Shown in pieces: positions 55,653-64,000 of a DNA stretch of 64,000 nt. The position numbers and the translations under genes were made by a program. How positions within the stretch are numbered: the first letter of the stretch is position 1; every line of letters starts with the position of its first letter. The notes under the pieces were generated by a model. The model saw only the letters and a program-made list of their open reading frames with translations. It was not told the DNA's origin and made no database searches. Source of the stretch: Pelomonas sp. Root1237 (GTDB taxonomy: Bacteria > Pseudomonadota > Gammaproteobacteria > Burkholderiales > Burkholderiaceae_C). The stretch spans positions 21,763 through 85,762 of the forward strand of contig NZ_LMDK01000001.1 of the NCBI RefSeq assembly GCF_001425055.1, in the 5' to 3' direction.

Positions 55653-57254
55653 ATGAGCAGTAAAGAGGACCGCCGTCACCACGAGCGCCCGGCCAACCCG
55701 CCGGCCGGCATGCCCGACCGCCGCCAGCACCTGCCGCTGCGGCGCATGAAGCCGCTGTTGCGCAGACCCAGCCAGCCCCTGCCCTCGCCCAATGACTGGA
55801 GCTTCGATCTCATCGACGAGTACCACACCGTCATCAAGAACACCGCCGAGCGCTTCGGCCTGGACACCTATGCCAACCAGCTCGAGGTCATCACCGCCGA
55901 GCAGATGATGGACGCCTATGCCTCCGTCGGTATGCCGGTCAACTACCGGCACTGGAGCTACGGCAAGGAGTTCATCAGCACCGAGCGCAACTACAAGCGC
56001 GGCCAGATGGGCCTGGCCTACGAGATCGTCATCAACTCCGACCCCTGCATCGCCTACCTGATGGAGGAGAACACGCTGGCCATGCAGGCCCTGGTCATCG
56101 CCCACGCCTGCTACGGCCACAACAGCTTCTTCAAGGGGAACTACCTGTTCCGCATGTGGACGGACGCCTCGTCCATCATCGACTACCTCGTCTACGCCAA
56201 GAACTACGTCGCCGACTGCGAGGAGCGCTACGGCGTCGATGCCGTCGAAACCCTGCTCGACTCCTGCCACGCGCTGATGAACCACGGCGTGGACCGCTAC
56301 CGCCGCCCGGCCAAGCTGTCGCTGGCCGAAGAGCGCGCGCGGCTGAAGGACCGCGAGCAGCACGCGCAGTCGCAGATCAACGACCTGTGGCGCACCCTGC
56401 CCAAGAAGGCCGACCGCCCCGACGAAGCCGCCGAGAGCCGCCGCTTCCCCGACGAGCCGCAGGAGAACCTGCTGTACTTCATCGAGAAGAACGCGCCGCT
56501 GCTGGACCCCTGGCAGCGCGAGGTCGTGCGCATCGTGCGCAAGATCGCGCAGTACTTCTACCCGCAGCGCCAGACGCAGGTGATGAACGAAGGCTGGGCC
56601 ACCTTCTGGCACCACCGCCTGCTCAACCAGATGTACGACGACGGCTACTTGAGCGACGGCATGATGATCGAGTGGCTCAAGTCCCACACCAACGTCGTCT
56701 ACCAGCATCCCAACGCCAACCTCAACCCGTATGCGTTGGGCTTCGCGATGTACACCGACATCAAGCGCATCTGCGAGAACCCGACGGATGAAGACCGCGA
56801 CTGGTTCCCCGACATCGCCGGCAGTGACTGGCTGCCCACGCTCGACCACGCGATGCGCAACTTCAAGGACGAGAGCTTCATCGGCCAGTACCTGAGCCCG
56901 AAGATCATGCGCGACTTCCGCCTCTTCTCCATCATCGACGACGAGGCCAAGAGCGAGTACGAGATCTCCGCCATCCACGACGAAGGCGGCTACCGCCATG
57001 TGCGCCAGGCGCTGGCGCGCCAGTACGACCTGTCCACCCGCGAGCCCAACATCCAGGTCTGGAACGTCAACCTGCGCGGCGACCGCTCACTGACTCTGCG
57101 CCACGTGCAGCACCTGAACCGCCCGCTGCACGACAGCGCCCAGGAGGTGCTCAAGCATGTCGGCCGCCTCTGGGGCTTTGGCGTGCAGCTGGAAAGCGTC
57201 AACACGCGCGGCGACGTGACCAAGCGCTGGAGCGTGCCGGCTCAGGTGGGCTGA
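55653..57254 (+). CDS. spoVR: SpoVR family protein
   Basis: The 533-residue protein is a YcgB/SpoVR homologue with MPVNYRHWSYGKEFISTERN, NEGWATFWHHRLLNQMYDDG and HTNVVYQHPNANLNPYALG, the family's hallmark sequences. It acts in the same stress system as PrkA and YeaH. The start at 55653 is preferred because GAGGGG sits ten bases upstream, at the end of the repeat. An alternative ATG at 55746 (MKPLLRRPSQPLPSP) matches the usual family N-terminus but has no ribosome-binding site. Confidence 0.93.
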   Translation: MSSKEDRRHHERPANPPAGMPDRRQHLPLRRMKPLLRRPSQPLPSPNDWSFDLIDEYHTVIKNTAERFGLDTYANQLEVITAEQMMDAYASVGMPVNYRHWSYGKEFISTERNYKRGQMGLAYEIVINSDPCIAYLMEENTLAMQALVIAHACYGHNSFFKGNYLFRMWTDASSIIDYLVYAKNYVADCEERYGVDAVETLLDSCHALMNHGVDRYRRPAKLSLAEERARLKDREQHAQSQINDLWRTLPKKADRPDEAAESRRFPDEPQENLLYFIEKNAPLLDPWQREVVRIVRKIAQYFYPQRQTQVMNEGWATFWHHRLLNQMYDDGYLSDGMMIEWLKSHTNVVYQHPNANLNPYALGFAMYTDIKRICENPTDEDRDWFPDIAGSDWLPTLDHAMRNFKDESFIGQYLSPKIMRDFRLFSIIDDEAKSEYEISAIHDEGGYRHVRQALARQYDLSTREPNIQVWNVNLRGDRSLTLRHVQHLNRPLHDSAQEVLKHVGRLWGFGVQLESVNTRGDVTKRWSVPAQVG

Positions 57255-57279
57255 GGGCTGAGGGCTGATACTCGCCGGC

Positions 57280-57621
57280 ATGTTCCGGCTGCTCCTGTCT
57301 GCTGCTCTTGTCGCCACCGCGGCCTGGCCCGCCCATGCCGCCGGCCTGACCGAGCGCCAGGCCTGCCTGAAGCTGATCGGCACCGCCCGCGCCCTGCATC
57401 TGGCCGGCCCCAACAAGCGCGGCGACTACCGCTGCAAGCGCCATCCCACCGACGCCGACTTCGTCTTCACGCTGCGCTTCGACGGCCCCAAGGAGCCCAA
57501 GGACGCCAGCCATCTGCTGGGCCATTACGCCGTCGACAGGGCAACGCGCGAGGTCTACCAGTGGGATCTCACCACCGGCCAGCGCGGCGCGCCCCTCGTG
57601 CCGCCGAAAAGCAAGCGCTAA
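57280..57621 (+). CDS. Small exported hypothetical protein
   Basis: The 113-residue protein has a signal peptide (MFRLLLSAALVATAAWPAHA). The mature part has two cysteines (QACLKLIG and YRCKRHP), likely a disulfide, and ends VYQWDLTTGQRGAPLVPPKS. It is probably periplasmic; no family was recognised. It lies 25 bases after spoVR and may be co-transcribed with it. The stop overlaps the convergent VOC gene by four bases. Confidence 0.7.
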   Translation: MFRLLLSAALVATAAWPAHAAGLTERQACLKLIGTARALHLAGPNKRGDYRCKRHPTDADFVFTLRFDGPKEPKDASHLLGHYAVDRATREVYQWDLTTGQRGAPLVPPKSKR

Positions 57622-57998
57622 CCTTCGTAGGTCCTGATCTCGATCAGGTGCTTGTTGGGATCGTTGAAATAGAGCGTCGGCCCCGGCCCACGCGCACCCA
57701 CCTCGCTGCCCGGCCCCGTGTTCGTACCCACGGAATCAAAGGTCGGCCCATAGCCCAGGCCCGCCGCCTTGATGCGCTCGAAGATGGTCTCGAACTCGGC
57801 GCGGGTCACTGCAAAGGCGTAGTGCTCGAAGCCCGGCGTGCCCCAGGGGGCGAGCTGCAGCTGACAGTCCGGCCCAGCCTTGATGACAGTGAAGGGACCG
57901 TCGCGGCCGGCATCGGTGAAGCCCATCACGTCGACGTAGAAGCGCACGCTGGCGTCCAGGTCGTTGACCTTGAGGATCAGGTGGTCGAGCGTGGGCAT
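57618..57998 (-). CDS. VOC-family (glyoxalase/bleomycin-resistance-like) protein
   Basis: The 126-residue protein begins MPTLDHLILKVNDLDASVRF and ends TLYFNDPNKHLIEIRTYEG. The metal-ligand pattern of VOC folds is present (His in LDHLILKV, His in FEHYAFAV, Glu in HLIEIRTY). It may be a dioxygenase, isomerase or fosfomycin/bleomycin-resistance-type binding protein; the substrate is unclear. The start at 57998 is chosen for the family N-terminus. It lies 14 bases from the LysE-type gene upstream. Confidence 0.85.
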   Translation of the reverse strand: MPTLDHLILKVNDLDASVRFYVDVMGFTDAGRDGPFTVIKAGPDCQLQLAPWGTPGFEHYAFAVTRAEFETIFERIKAAGLGYGPTFDSVGTNTGPGSEVGARGPGPTLYFNDPNKHLIEIRTYEG

Positions 57999-58012
57999 GC
58001 GGTCTCCCCGTA

Positions 58013-58636
58013 TCAGCGAGCGCGCTCCAGGGCGACCTTGATGCCCAGCCCCACCAGCGCAGCGCCCGCGAGCTGCTGGAAGCGCTGGAAGATGCGCGGC
58101 TTGGCGAGCAGCCAATGCCTGGCCCTGCCGCCCAGCGCGGCGGTGCACAGGTTGACCGCCGTGCCCGAGACGATGGACACCATGCCCAGCAGGGCCGCCT
58201 GCCAGCCGGGATGGCCCAGGGCGGGGTCGATGAACTGCGGCAGGATGGCCAGGAAGAAGATGGCCACTTTGGGATTGAACAGGTTGGACAAAGCGCCCTG
58301 GGCAAACGGCGAAGACCAACGGCTGTTCACGGGGCCGGCAGCCACCTCGGTGGGGTGGCGCAGCATCTGCCAGCCCAGCCACACCAGGTAGGCCGCGCCG
58401 ACCGCCTTGACCACCAGAAATGCCGTGGGAACGGCGGCCAGGAAGGCGGTGAGTCCCAGGGTGGCGGCCGCGACGTGAACCAACGCAGCGCAGGCAATGC
58501 CCAGGCACACCTTGGCTCCTGCGGCCGTGCCGCGCGAGACCGCGTTGGAGAGGATGCAGATGACATCCGGCCCTGGAATGAGGGCAAAGCTCATGTTGAG
58601 CAGCGTGAAGGCCAGCAGGGTAGGGAGTTCGATCAT
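58013..58636 (-). CDS. LysE/RhtB-family amino-acid exporter
   Basis: The 207-residue membrane protein has about six hydrophobic helices. It begins LPTLLAFTLLNMSFALIPGP, the LysE/RhtB signature (PGP at the end of helix 1), and has GALSNLFNPKVAIFFLAILP in helix 4. It probably exports amino acids or homoserine lactone-like compounds. It is adjacent to a small membrane-protein gene upstream (one-base gap), so the two are probably co-transcribed. Confidence 0.88.
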   Translation of the reverse strand: MIELPTLLAFTLLNMSFALIPGPDVICILSNAVSRGTAAGAKVCLGIACAALVHVAAATLGLTAFLAAVPTAFLVVKAVGAAYLVWLGWQMLRHPTEVAAGPVNSRWSSPFAQGALSNLFNPKVAIFFLAILPQFIDPALGHPGWQAALLGMVSIVSGTAVNLCTAALGGRARHWLLAKPRIFQRFQQLAGAALVGLGIKVALERAR

Positions 58637-58637
58637 T

Positions 58638-59045
58638 TCAGCCCTGACGTGTTTGAGTGTTCACCAACGACAGCCGTCTCGCGAACAGCACGGCCGACAC
58701 CAGCAACAGCATCAGCCCCGTCGTCGCCTCGGCCCAGATCGTCAGATTGGCCATCAGCGTGTGCTGCGAGCACAGCCCCAGACGATAGTGCAGCAGGCCA
58801 TCCAGGCCCAGGGCGCCATAAACGCCAAGGGCCAGCAGGCCAAGCGTGGGCAGACCCAGGCGCGTCAGCACCCATGCCAGCAGGCCAACGGCGCAAACCG
58901 CAAACCAGCACAACCAGACCGTCCCCGGTGTCAGCCATGCCGGCATGCCAGGATAGAAGGCGATGTACTGAGCGTTGTGACTGAAGTGGGCGAGGCTGGC
59001 TGCGAAGTAGGCCGCGACGAGCGGCGCGATGCGGGTGATGTGCAT
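58638..59045 (-). CDS. Small integral membrane protein
   Basis: The 135-residue protein begins MHITRIAPLVAAYFAASLAH and has about four hydrophobic helices (VWLCWFAVCAVGLLAWVLTR, LGLLALGVYGALGLDGLLHY, and ATTGLMLLLVSAVLFARRL). His-rich motifs HFSHNAQY and HYRLGLCSQH are conserved-looking. No named family is recognised. The start at 59045 is taken for the first membrane segment. It lies one base from the exporter gene. Confidence 0.7.
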   Translation of the reverse strand: MHITRIAPLVAAYFAASLAHFSHNAQYIAFYPGMPAWLTPGTVWLCWFAVCAVGLLAWVLTRLGLPTLGLLALGVYGALGLDGLLHYRLGLCSQHTLMANLTIWAEATTGLMLLLVSAVLFARRLSLVNTQTRQG

Positions 59046-59091
59046 GGCATGCGTTGTACAACGCCATGCCGGGCCACGCGGAGAAGACGCG

Positions 59092-59370
59092 TCAGCGCAG
59101 GCCCCCGATGTAGCGGGCCGCCGCCACTGCACGCGCACTTACAGGCGTTGGTGCCGCCGGCGGCGGTTTCGGGAAGAGCATGGCTTGCAGCCGCGCGCCC
59201 CAATCCGCCACCTCCGGATGCTCGGCCTGCTGGCAGGCCAGGCGGATGATCTCCCGCGCGTAGTCGGCGTTGCGCACCAGCCATTCGACGTCCGTCACGC
59301 GACCCATCTTGCGGCGCATCAGCACATGCAGGTGGGCGGCCACGGCCAGCTTCTCGCTGTCGCTGGCCAT
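59092..59370 (-). CDS. Small hypothetical protein downstream of amtB
   Basis: The 92-residue protein begins MASDSEKLAVAAHLHVLMRR and contains RVTDVEWLVRNADYAREIIR, with a proline-rich stretch (PKPPPAAPTP) near the C-terminus. Its ATG lies inside the amtB stop (TGATG), so it is translationally coupled to the ammonium transporter. It is not a PII protein. The function is unknown. Confidence 0.65.
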   Translation of the reverse strand: MASDSEKLAVAAHLHVLMRRKMGRVTDVEWLVRNADYAREIIRLACQQAEHPEVADWGARLQAMLFPKPPPAAPTPVSARAVAAARYIGGLR

Positions 59371-60713
59371 CACGCCACCTGCTCGCCGTGCTGGCTGAGA
59401 TCCAGCCCCTGCTGCTCGCGCGCCGCATCCACGCGCAGCCCGCCCAGCAGCAGATAGACCAGCAGCAGGATGCCCGCCGTCATGACCGCGCTGAAAGCCA
59501 CCGTGGCCAGGACCGCCACGGCCTGCGTGCCCAGCGACCCGGCCACGCCACCCACCCGCGGATCGGCCAACAGACCGGTCAGCAGCGCGCCGACGATGCC
59601 GCCCACGCCGTGCACGCCGAACACGTCCAGCGAGTCGTCGGCGCGCAGCCAGCGCTTGAGCCCGGTGGCACCCCAGTAGCAGGCCGCGCCGGCCGTCAGG
59701 CCGATGAGCACGGCCGAAGCCGGCGTCACGAAGCCGCAGGCCGGCGTGATGGCCACCAGCCCCGCCACGGCGCCGCTACACAGGCCCAGCAGCGTCGGCG
59801 TGCGCCGCGTCACCCATTCAGCCGCCATCCACGACAGCGCAGCCGCCGCGGCACCGAGCTGCGTGTTGAGCATTGCGATGCCGGCCCGTCCATCCGCCGC
59901 GCCGGCCGAGCCGCCGTTGAAGCCCATCCAGCCCACCCACAGCAGGCCGGCGCCGGTCATCGTGTAGGCCAGGTTGGCCGGCGTGAGTGCAGCACGGCCG
60001 AAGCCCACGCGCGGGCCGAGCATCCACGCGGCCACCAGACCCGCGACCCCGGCGTTGATGTGCACCACCGTGCCGCCGGCAAAGTCCAGCGCACCCAACT
60101 GGGCCAGCCAACCCTGCGGCGCCCAAACCCAGTGCGCCACCGGCACGTAGACGAACAGTGACCACAGCCCGAGGAAGGCCAACAGGCTGGCGAAGCGCAT
60201 GCGCTCGGCCACCGCGCCGATGACCAGGCAGGGCGTGATGACGGCGAAGCTGAGCTGGAACAGCGCGAACACCGCCGCCGGCACGCTGGGCATCAGCGGA
60301 TGCACGCTGACCAGGCCGGTCGCCTTGTCATGCAGCACATTGCCCAGCCCGGCGCCACCCAGGCCGCCGATCCAGCGCTCCAGCCCGGCCGGCCCCGGCT
60401 CGAACGCCAGGCTGTAGCCACAGACGAACCACAGCAGCGTCACCAGCGCGGCGCAGGCCAGCGTCTGGGCCATGACGGCCAGGATGTTCTTCTTGCGCAC
60501 CATGCCGGCATAGAACAGCGCCAGGCCGGGCAGCGTCATCAGCAGGACCAATGCGGTGGCGCTGAGCAGCCAGGCGGTGTCGCCGGCGTTGATCTGGGCG
60601 GCCGGCACCTGCTCGGCGGCCAGTGCGGGCATCGCAAGCAAGCCCGTCAGTGACGCGGCCGATCGGCCCCAGGGGGTGGAGCGCGCGGCGGGAAAGCGTG
60701 GATGAATGGGCAT
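59370..60713 (-). CDS. amtB: Ammonium transporter
   Basis: The 447-residue protein has a cleavable N-terminal signal (LTGLLAMPALAAEQ) and eleven membrane helices. Amt signatures are present: LPGLALFYAGMVRKKNILAV, the pore histidines in VPVAHWVWAPQG and FGVHGVGGIVGALLTG, and DFAGGTVVHINAGVAGLVAA. It conducts ammonium/ammonia. No glnK gene is adjacent; a 92-residue ORF is coupled downstream instead. The start is at 60713 (MPIHPRFPAAR). Confidence 0.93.
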   Translation of the reverse strand: MPIHPRFPAARSTPWGRSAASLTGLLAMPALAAEQVPAAQINAGDTAWLLSATALVLLMTLPGLALFYAGMVRKKNILAVMAQTLACAALVTLLWFVCGYSLAFEPGPAGLERWIGGLGGAGLGNVLHDKATGLVSVHPLMPSVPAAVFALFQLSFAVITPCLVIGAVAERMRFASLLAFLGLWSLFVYVPVAHWVWAPQGWLAQLGALDFAGGTVVHINAGVAGLVAAWMLGPRVGFGRAALTPANLAYTMTGAGLLWVGWMGFNGGSAGAADGRAGIAMLNTQLGAAAAALSWMAAEWVTRRTPTLLGLCSGAVAGLVAITPACGFVTPASAVLIGLTAGAACYWGATGLKRWLRADDSLDVFGVHGVGGIVGALLTGLLADPRVGGVAGSLGTQAVAVLATVAFSAVMTAGILLLVYLLLGGLRVDAAREQQGLDLSQHGEQVA

Positions 60714-60788
60714 AGGGATGCGGCGGGTGGTAGCGCCGCATGAATAGCAAGCTCTACGCCAACGCACCCGCGGCGCCGGCCACGTGGC

Positions 60789-61481
60789 TCAACCGGCCAA
60801 CAGCCCGTCGACGAATTCGCGTTGGCCGGTGGGCGTCAAGACCAGTTCGCGCGACGTGTCGCGGCGGCGCAGCCAGCCGCGCGCCAGCAATGCCTCCAGC
60901 AAAGCCACGGCCTCGGCGCCCGCGAAATGCTCGCGTCGCTCTGACCAGTCCACGCACGGATAGAGCGCCCGGCCCGCAGCCACGGTCGCCAATTCCAGTC
61001 CTTGCGCCTGCAGCGCCGCGCGCGCCGTGTCCGTCAACCGTTCTGCACTGCCCGCCCGCTCCACCCAGCCGCGCGAGCAAAGGACGTCATGCAGCCGCAC
61101 GCCCAGCTCGCCGGCCAGGTGGCCGTAGCAGCTGCGCGCGTGCCTCAATCCACGCATCTCGGGCCGCTGCCAGCGCCGTATGTCGGCCGCAGGCTCGGCA
61201 TCGCGCCCATCCGCCACGCGCAGCAGCGCCTCCAGTGCATGCGCCACGTCGCCGTCAGCCAGGCCGAAATAGCGGTGCCGCCCTTGCGGCCGCACGCGGG
61301 CCAGGCCTTCGTCGACCAGCAGCTTCAGATGGGCCGACATCGTCGCCGCGCCCACGCCGGCATGCGTGGCCAGCTCGCCGGCCGTGTGCAGGCGGCCATC
61401 GAGCAGGCGGGCCAACGTCCGTGCTCGCGTCGGGTCGGCGATGGCCGCGGCAATGCGCGCAAGGCGGGGTTCGGCGTTCAT
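60789..61481 (-). CDS. ArsR-type HTH transcriptional regulator
   Basis: The 230-residue regulator has an N-terminal ArsR winged helix (IADPTRARTLARLLDGRLHT, then ELATHAGVGAATMSAHLKLL). A long C-terminal domain follows, with CYGHLAGELGVRLHDVLCSR and LYPCVDWSERREHFAG. Several cysteines occur in this domain and could bind a metal, but no clear metal motif is seen. It is coupled by ATGA to two monooxygenase/NIPSNAP-type genes upstream and probably regulates them. Confidence 0.85.
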   Translation of the reverse strand: MNAEPRLARIAAAIADPTRARTLARLLDGRLHTAGELATHAGVGAATMSAHLKLLVDEGLARVRPQGRHRYFGLADGDVAHALEALLRVADGRDAEPAADIRRWQRPEMRGLRHARSCYGHLAGELGVRLHDVLCSRGWVERAGSAERLTDTARAALQAQGLELATVAAGRALYPCVDWSERREHFAGAEAVALLEALLARGWLRRRDTSRELVLTPTGQREFVDGLLAG

Positions 61482-61801
61482 CGAGGGACCTGTTCGCGCT
61501 CGTTCAGGCCGTAATCGCGCACCACATGCGCCACCCGCAGCCGGTAGTCCTTGAACAGCCCGCCGCGCCCGGCCGCCTGGGCCTCGCGATGCCGCTCCAC
61601 CTCACGCCAGCCGCGCACCGCCTCCTCGTCGCGCCAGAAGGACAAAGACAAGAGCTTGTCCGGTTGCGTCAGGCTCTGGAAACGCTCCACCGAGATGAAG
61701 CCGTCCATGCGCTCCAGCAGCGGCTTCAGCGCGGCGGCATGGTCGAGGTAGGCCTGGCGGCCCTCGTCGGTGGGCTGGACTTCGAAGATGACGGCGATCA
61801 T
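61478..61801 (-). CDS. Antibiotic biosynthesis monooxygenase (ABM)-type protein
   Basis: The 107-residue protein begins [20 protein letters not shown] and contains [20 protein letters not shown] and [20 protein letters not shown]. This is the dimeric alpha-beta-barrel pattern of ABM domains. It may be a monooxygenase, quinol oxidase or haem-binding protein. It is coupled to the NIPSNAP gene upstream and the ArsR-type gene downstream (four-base overlaps on both sides). Confidence 0.85.
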   Translation of the reverse strand: MIAVIFEVQPTDEGRQAYLDHAAALKPLLERMDGFISVERFQSLTQPDKLLSLSFWRDEEAVRGWREVERHREAQAAGRGGLFKDYRLRVAHVVRDYGLNEREQVPR

Positions 61802-62106
61802 GGCTGCACATCCTCACAGAAAGTGCGCTCCTCGCGCAGGATGAAGCGCTGCTTCTGCGCGAACTCGAAATTGGCCCGCGCCTCGGGGTCGGCCTTGAGG
61901 CGGGCGCGGTAGTCCTCGTAAGCCGCCAGCGAATCGAACCCAACCAGCCCCCAGGCCTCGTAGTTCGTGCCCTCGTGCGGCAGCCAGTAGCCCAGCAGCC
62001 GGCCGCCCAGGCGCGGAATGATGTGGCCCCAGGCCTGGGCGTATTCGCGGAAGGCCTCGCGCTGGAAGGGGTCGAGCTCGTAGCGGATGAAGCAGGTGAT
62101 GGGCAT
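61798..62106 (-). CDS. NIPSNAP-family protein
   Basis: The 102-residue protein begins [20 protein letters not shown] and contains [20 protein letters not shown] and [20 protein letters not shown]. This is a NIPSNAP-type dimeric alpha-beta-barrel. It is the first gene of a three-gene unit with the ABM and ArsR-type genes. The substrate is unknown. Confidence 0.85.
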   Translation of the reverse strand: MPITCFIRYELDPFQREAFREYAQAWGHIIPRLGGRLLGYWLPHEGTNYEAWGLVGFDSLAAYEDYRARLKADPEARANFEFAQKQRFILREERTFCEDVQP

Positions 62107-62251
62107 GGAGTGTGCTCACACAAAGTTGAAGGGATGAAGGCAGTGTGGGCGGCTTCACCCCCGCGACGCTTCGCCGTGCAACGAACTGTGTCCCGCCGCC
62201 GCGCCAGCGCGGCGGCCGCTATCCTCGCCCGGCATCCCAGCCCCATCCACC

Positions 62252-63394
62252 GTGCCCAAACTCTCGCCCCGCCCTGCACCTGCTCCCGCGAGCTGGGCGG
62301 ATTGGCTGCTGGGCCCGAAAGGCCAGGGCCGCGGCGCGGTGAAGCTGACACTGCTGGCGCTGACGGTCTACGGCCTGTTCGCGCTGAACGTGGCCGTGCA
62401 GGTCAACCTCGGTCTGATGGAGGCCCGCCCCGGTGCCTGGATCAGCGGCGTCGGCCTCGCCGGCATCGCGGGCTTTTACGTGCTGGTTCGCACGGGCCTG
62501 AGCCGTCATCTGGCACGCGACCGGTCGCTGACGCTGCCGCAATCGGTCTTCGGCGCGCTGATCACAGCCTGGGGCTATGCCATCGACCCGCCGCTGCGCG
62601 GCGCCATCATCGCCATCATGCTGCTCAACCTCGTTTGGGGCATGTTCGTGCTGTCGCAGCGCCAGGCCTTCGGGCTCTATCTGTTCGGGCTGGCGTCGCT
62701 GGCCGTCGCGATGGGCTATGGCGCCACGACGGACCCGGCCAACTTTCCCGCGGCGGTCGAGTCCCTGCACTTCAGCTTCGCGGCCATCCTGATGACGGCG
62801 GTGTCGGTGCTGTCGGTCAACATGGCGCGGCTGCGCGCCAAGCTCAGCGCGCGCACCGCCGAACTGCGCGCTGCGCTGGGGCGCATCCAGTACCTGGCCC
62901 ACCACGACGAGCTGACCCAGATCAGCAACCGCCGCCACTTGAGCGAGCGCCTCGCCGCCGAGCAGCTGAACCAGCGCCAGCATGGCCATGTGATGAGCCT
63001 GGTGCTGATCGACATCGACCACTTCAAGGCCGTCAACGACCGCCACGGCCACGGCGTGGGCGATGCGGTGCTGCGTCATTTCGCGGCCACCCTGCACGCC
63101 ACGCTGCGCACCAGCGATTTCGCCGGGCGCTGGGGTGGCGAGGAGTTCCTCGTCGTCACGCCGCAGGCCAGCGCCGACACGGCCGCAGCCCTGGTCGAGC
63201 GCCTGCGCGACGCGCTGGAAGCGGCCTCCTTTGACAGCATCGTGCCGGGCCTGCACGTCACCTTCTCCGCCGGCGTGGCGGAATGCGCGCCCGGCGAGGA
63301 CCTGCACCTGGCCATCGACCGCGCCGACCGCGCCCTCTACCAGGCCAAGCAGACCGGGCGCGCCCGCACGGTCAGCGAGTTCGCACAACTATGA
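62252..63394 (+). CDS. Membrane-bound diguanylate cyclase (GGDEF domain)
   Basis: The 380-residue protein starts with GTG at 62252. It has about five or six membrane helices in the first 190 residues (LTLLALTVYGLFALNVAVQV, etc.), a short coiled coil (LRAKLSARTAELRAALGRIQ), and a C-terminal GGDEF domain. The active site is RWGGEEFLVV (about residue 295), with the inhibitory I-site RTSD five residues before it, so the enzyme should make c-di-GMP and be product-inhibited. It has no EAL domain. The stop is followed directly by a repeat copy. Confidence 0.9.
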   Translation: MPKLSPRPAPAPASWADWLLGPKGQGRGAVKLTLLALTVYGLFALNVAVQVNLGLMEARPGAWISGVGLAGIAGFYVLVRTGLSRHLARDRSLTLPQSVFGALITAWGYAIDPPLRGAIIAIMLLNLVWGMFVLSQRQAFGLYLFGLASLAVAMGYGATTDPANFPAAVESLHFSFAAILMTAVSVLSVNMARLRAKLSARTAELRAALGRIQYLAHHDELTQISNRRHLSERLAAEQLNQRQHGHVMSLVLIDIDHFKAVNDRHGHGVGDAVLRHFAATLHATLRTSDFAGRWGGEEFLVVTPQASADTAAALVERLRDALEAASFDSIVPGLHVTFSAGVAECAPGEDLHLAIDRADRALYQAKQTGRARTVSEFAQL

Positions 63395-63396
63395 AA

Positions 63397-63534
63397 CCCC
63401 TCGCCCAGTCTCGCCGCGCTGAACGCCGGCGTGCCTGGTCGGTCCCCCGCGGGGACGGCGATGCTTGCGGCATCAAGCCGCAAGCACATCGCCCTAGGCG
63501 GGCCGGCTAGGGAGCGGCCCGGCGCTCGGCCCGC
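63397..63534 (-). repeat. Dispersed ~137-bp repeat, copy 5 (full length, inverted)
   Basis: On the minus strand it runs from GCGGGCCGAGCGCCGGGCCG to GACTGGGCGAGGGG. The hairpin is at 63457-63493, 37 nt long like copies 1 and 3. It begins three bases after the diguanylate cyclase stop. Confidence 0.85.
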
Positions 63535-63556
63535 AAGAGCGTCCGACAAGAGCGGG

Positions 63557-64000
63557 TCATAGCGGCGCGACAGGGATGCACAGCTCGCAGTCGAACACAC
63601 CGGTCTTGAAGTCGAATTTCGACTGCGGCCCGTAGTGCTCGAAGCAGGGCCGCGCATCCAGCTGCAGGCCGCTGCTCGGCAGCCACCGGCCCATCATGGC
63701 CGCCCAGGCGGCACCGATCTCGGCGGCCGTGCCTTCGAAGTCCAGCGCCGCATAGCGCCCGCCCGGCAGTTCGGTGACGAGGGCGCCGCCGTTGGGCGCC
63801 CAGTCATCCGGCACGGCCACGCCGGCGTCGTAGCGGCATTGCTCGGGCGGCACGAGGCTGGGGTCGTCGTGGCTGATGCCGAAGCGCGACACGGGGCCGA
63901 GGTTCTGCGTGGCCAGCCACGGGTTGAAGGTCTCGGCCCAGAAGCGGCCAAGGGCAGGGCCATAGGCGCCTTGGTAGCGCAGATAGCCCATGCGCACAGG
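63557..64000 (-). CDS. GyrI-like small-molecule-binding domain protein (C-terminal part, truncated by window edge)
   Basis: The frame is open to the right edge, leaving the last ~147 residues. They contain GYLRYQGAYGPALGRFWAET, FGISHDDPSLVPPEQCRYDA and LPGGRYAALDFEGTAAEIGA, the layout of the GyrI/AraC-effector-binding (BmrR-like) domain. Such domains usually follow an AraC-type helix-turn-helix, which would lie outside the window, so this is probably the end of an AraC-family regulator. The stand-alone GyrI form is the alternative. Confidence 0.8.
   Translation of the reverse strand, partial: PVRMGYLRYQGAYGPALGRFWAETFNPWLATQNLGPVSRFGISHDDPSLVPPEQCRYDAGVAVPDDWAPNGGALVTELPGGRYAALDFEGTAAEIGAAWAAMMGRWLPSSGLQLDARPCFEHYGPQSKFDFKTGVFDCELCIPVAPL

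Overview
High-GC DNA with dense, often overlapping genes. Its gene families (parA/parB/mnmG/rsmG, type 2 ArgC, FadH, PrkA-YeaH-SpoVR) fit a betaproteobacterium of the order Burkholderiales, probably near the Rubrivivax/Leptothrix/Roseateles group. That placement is inferred from family resemblance and composition, with no search run. No rRNA, tRNA, CRISPR array, intact IS or prophage was seen. The window opens inside a LuxR-type regulator and ends inside a GyrI-like regulator, so both edge genes are partial.

Layout. 1-8 kb: a small hydrolase, a methyltransferase, two EamA transporters, an acyl-CoA synthetase, a TetR regulator and small proteins. 8-14 kb: a DUF4397 lipoprotein, fadH, a cupin, an AlkD-like protein, and a 266-bp inverted-repeat element directly in front of a merR/SnoaL pair. 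14-24 kb: a secreted thioredoxin-like protein, small proteins, a LysR/amino-acid-binding-protein/racemase group, and a coupled secreted hydrolase-NatAB exporter-lipoprotein operon. 24-28 kb: a redox protein, a YkgJ-type protein, a cytochrome b561-like protein and a two-component system. 28-32 kb: mnmG-rsmG-parA, with a DnaA box in the likely promoter and parS sites inside mnmG and rsmG. 32-45 kb: two GNAT genes, two tandem OmpA-type proteins, a 1897-residue alpha-2-macroglobulin, a GH3 glycosidase, a UPF0303 protein and a lone PAS protein. 45-49 kb: a two-gene module encoding a CHAT-like/transglutaminase-like protein and a serine hydrolase, followed by a remnant of a second hydrolase. 49-52 kb: argC, a small hydrolase and parB. 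52-57 kb: the prkA-yeaH-spoVR stress operon. 57-64 kb: small transport and metabolic genes, amtB, an ArsR-type regulator with two dimeric alpha-beta-barrel-type proteins, and a diguanylate cyclase.

How it works together. The chromosome-partition system is split: parA lies with mnmG-rsmG and parS, while parB lies about 19 kb away. The intervening DNA carries envelope genes and the CHAT/hydrolase module, which is the best candidate here for an undescribed system. A dispersed ~137-bp repeat with a structurally conserved hairpin occurs five times, always at gene ends. It supplies a stop codon to tetR and probably the ribosome-binding site of spoVR.
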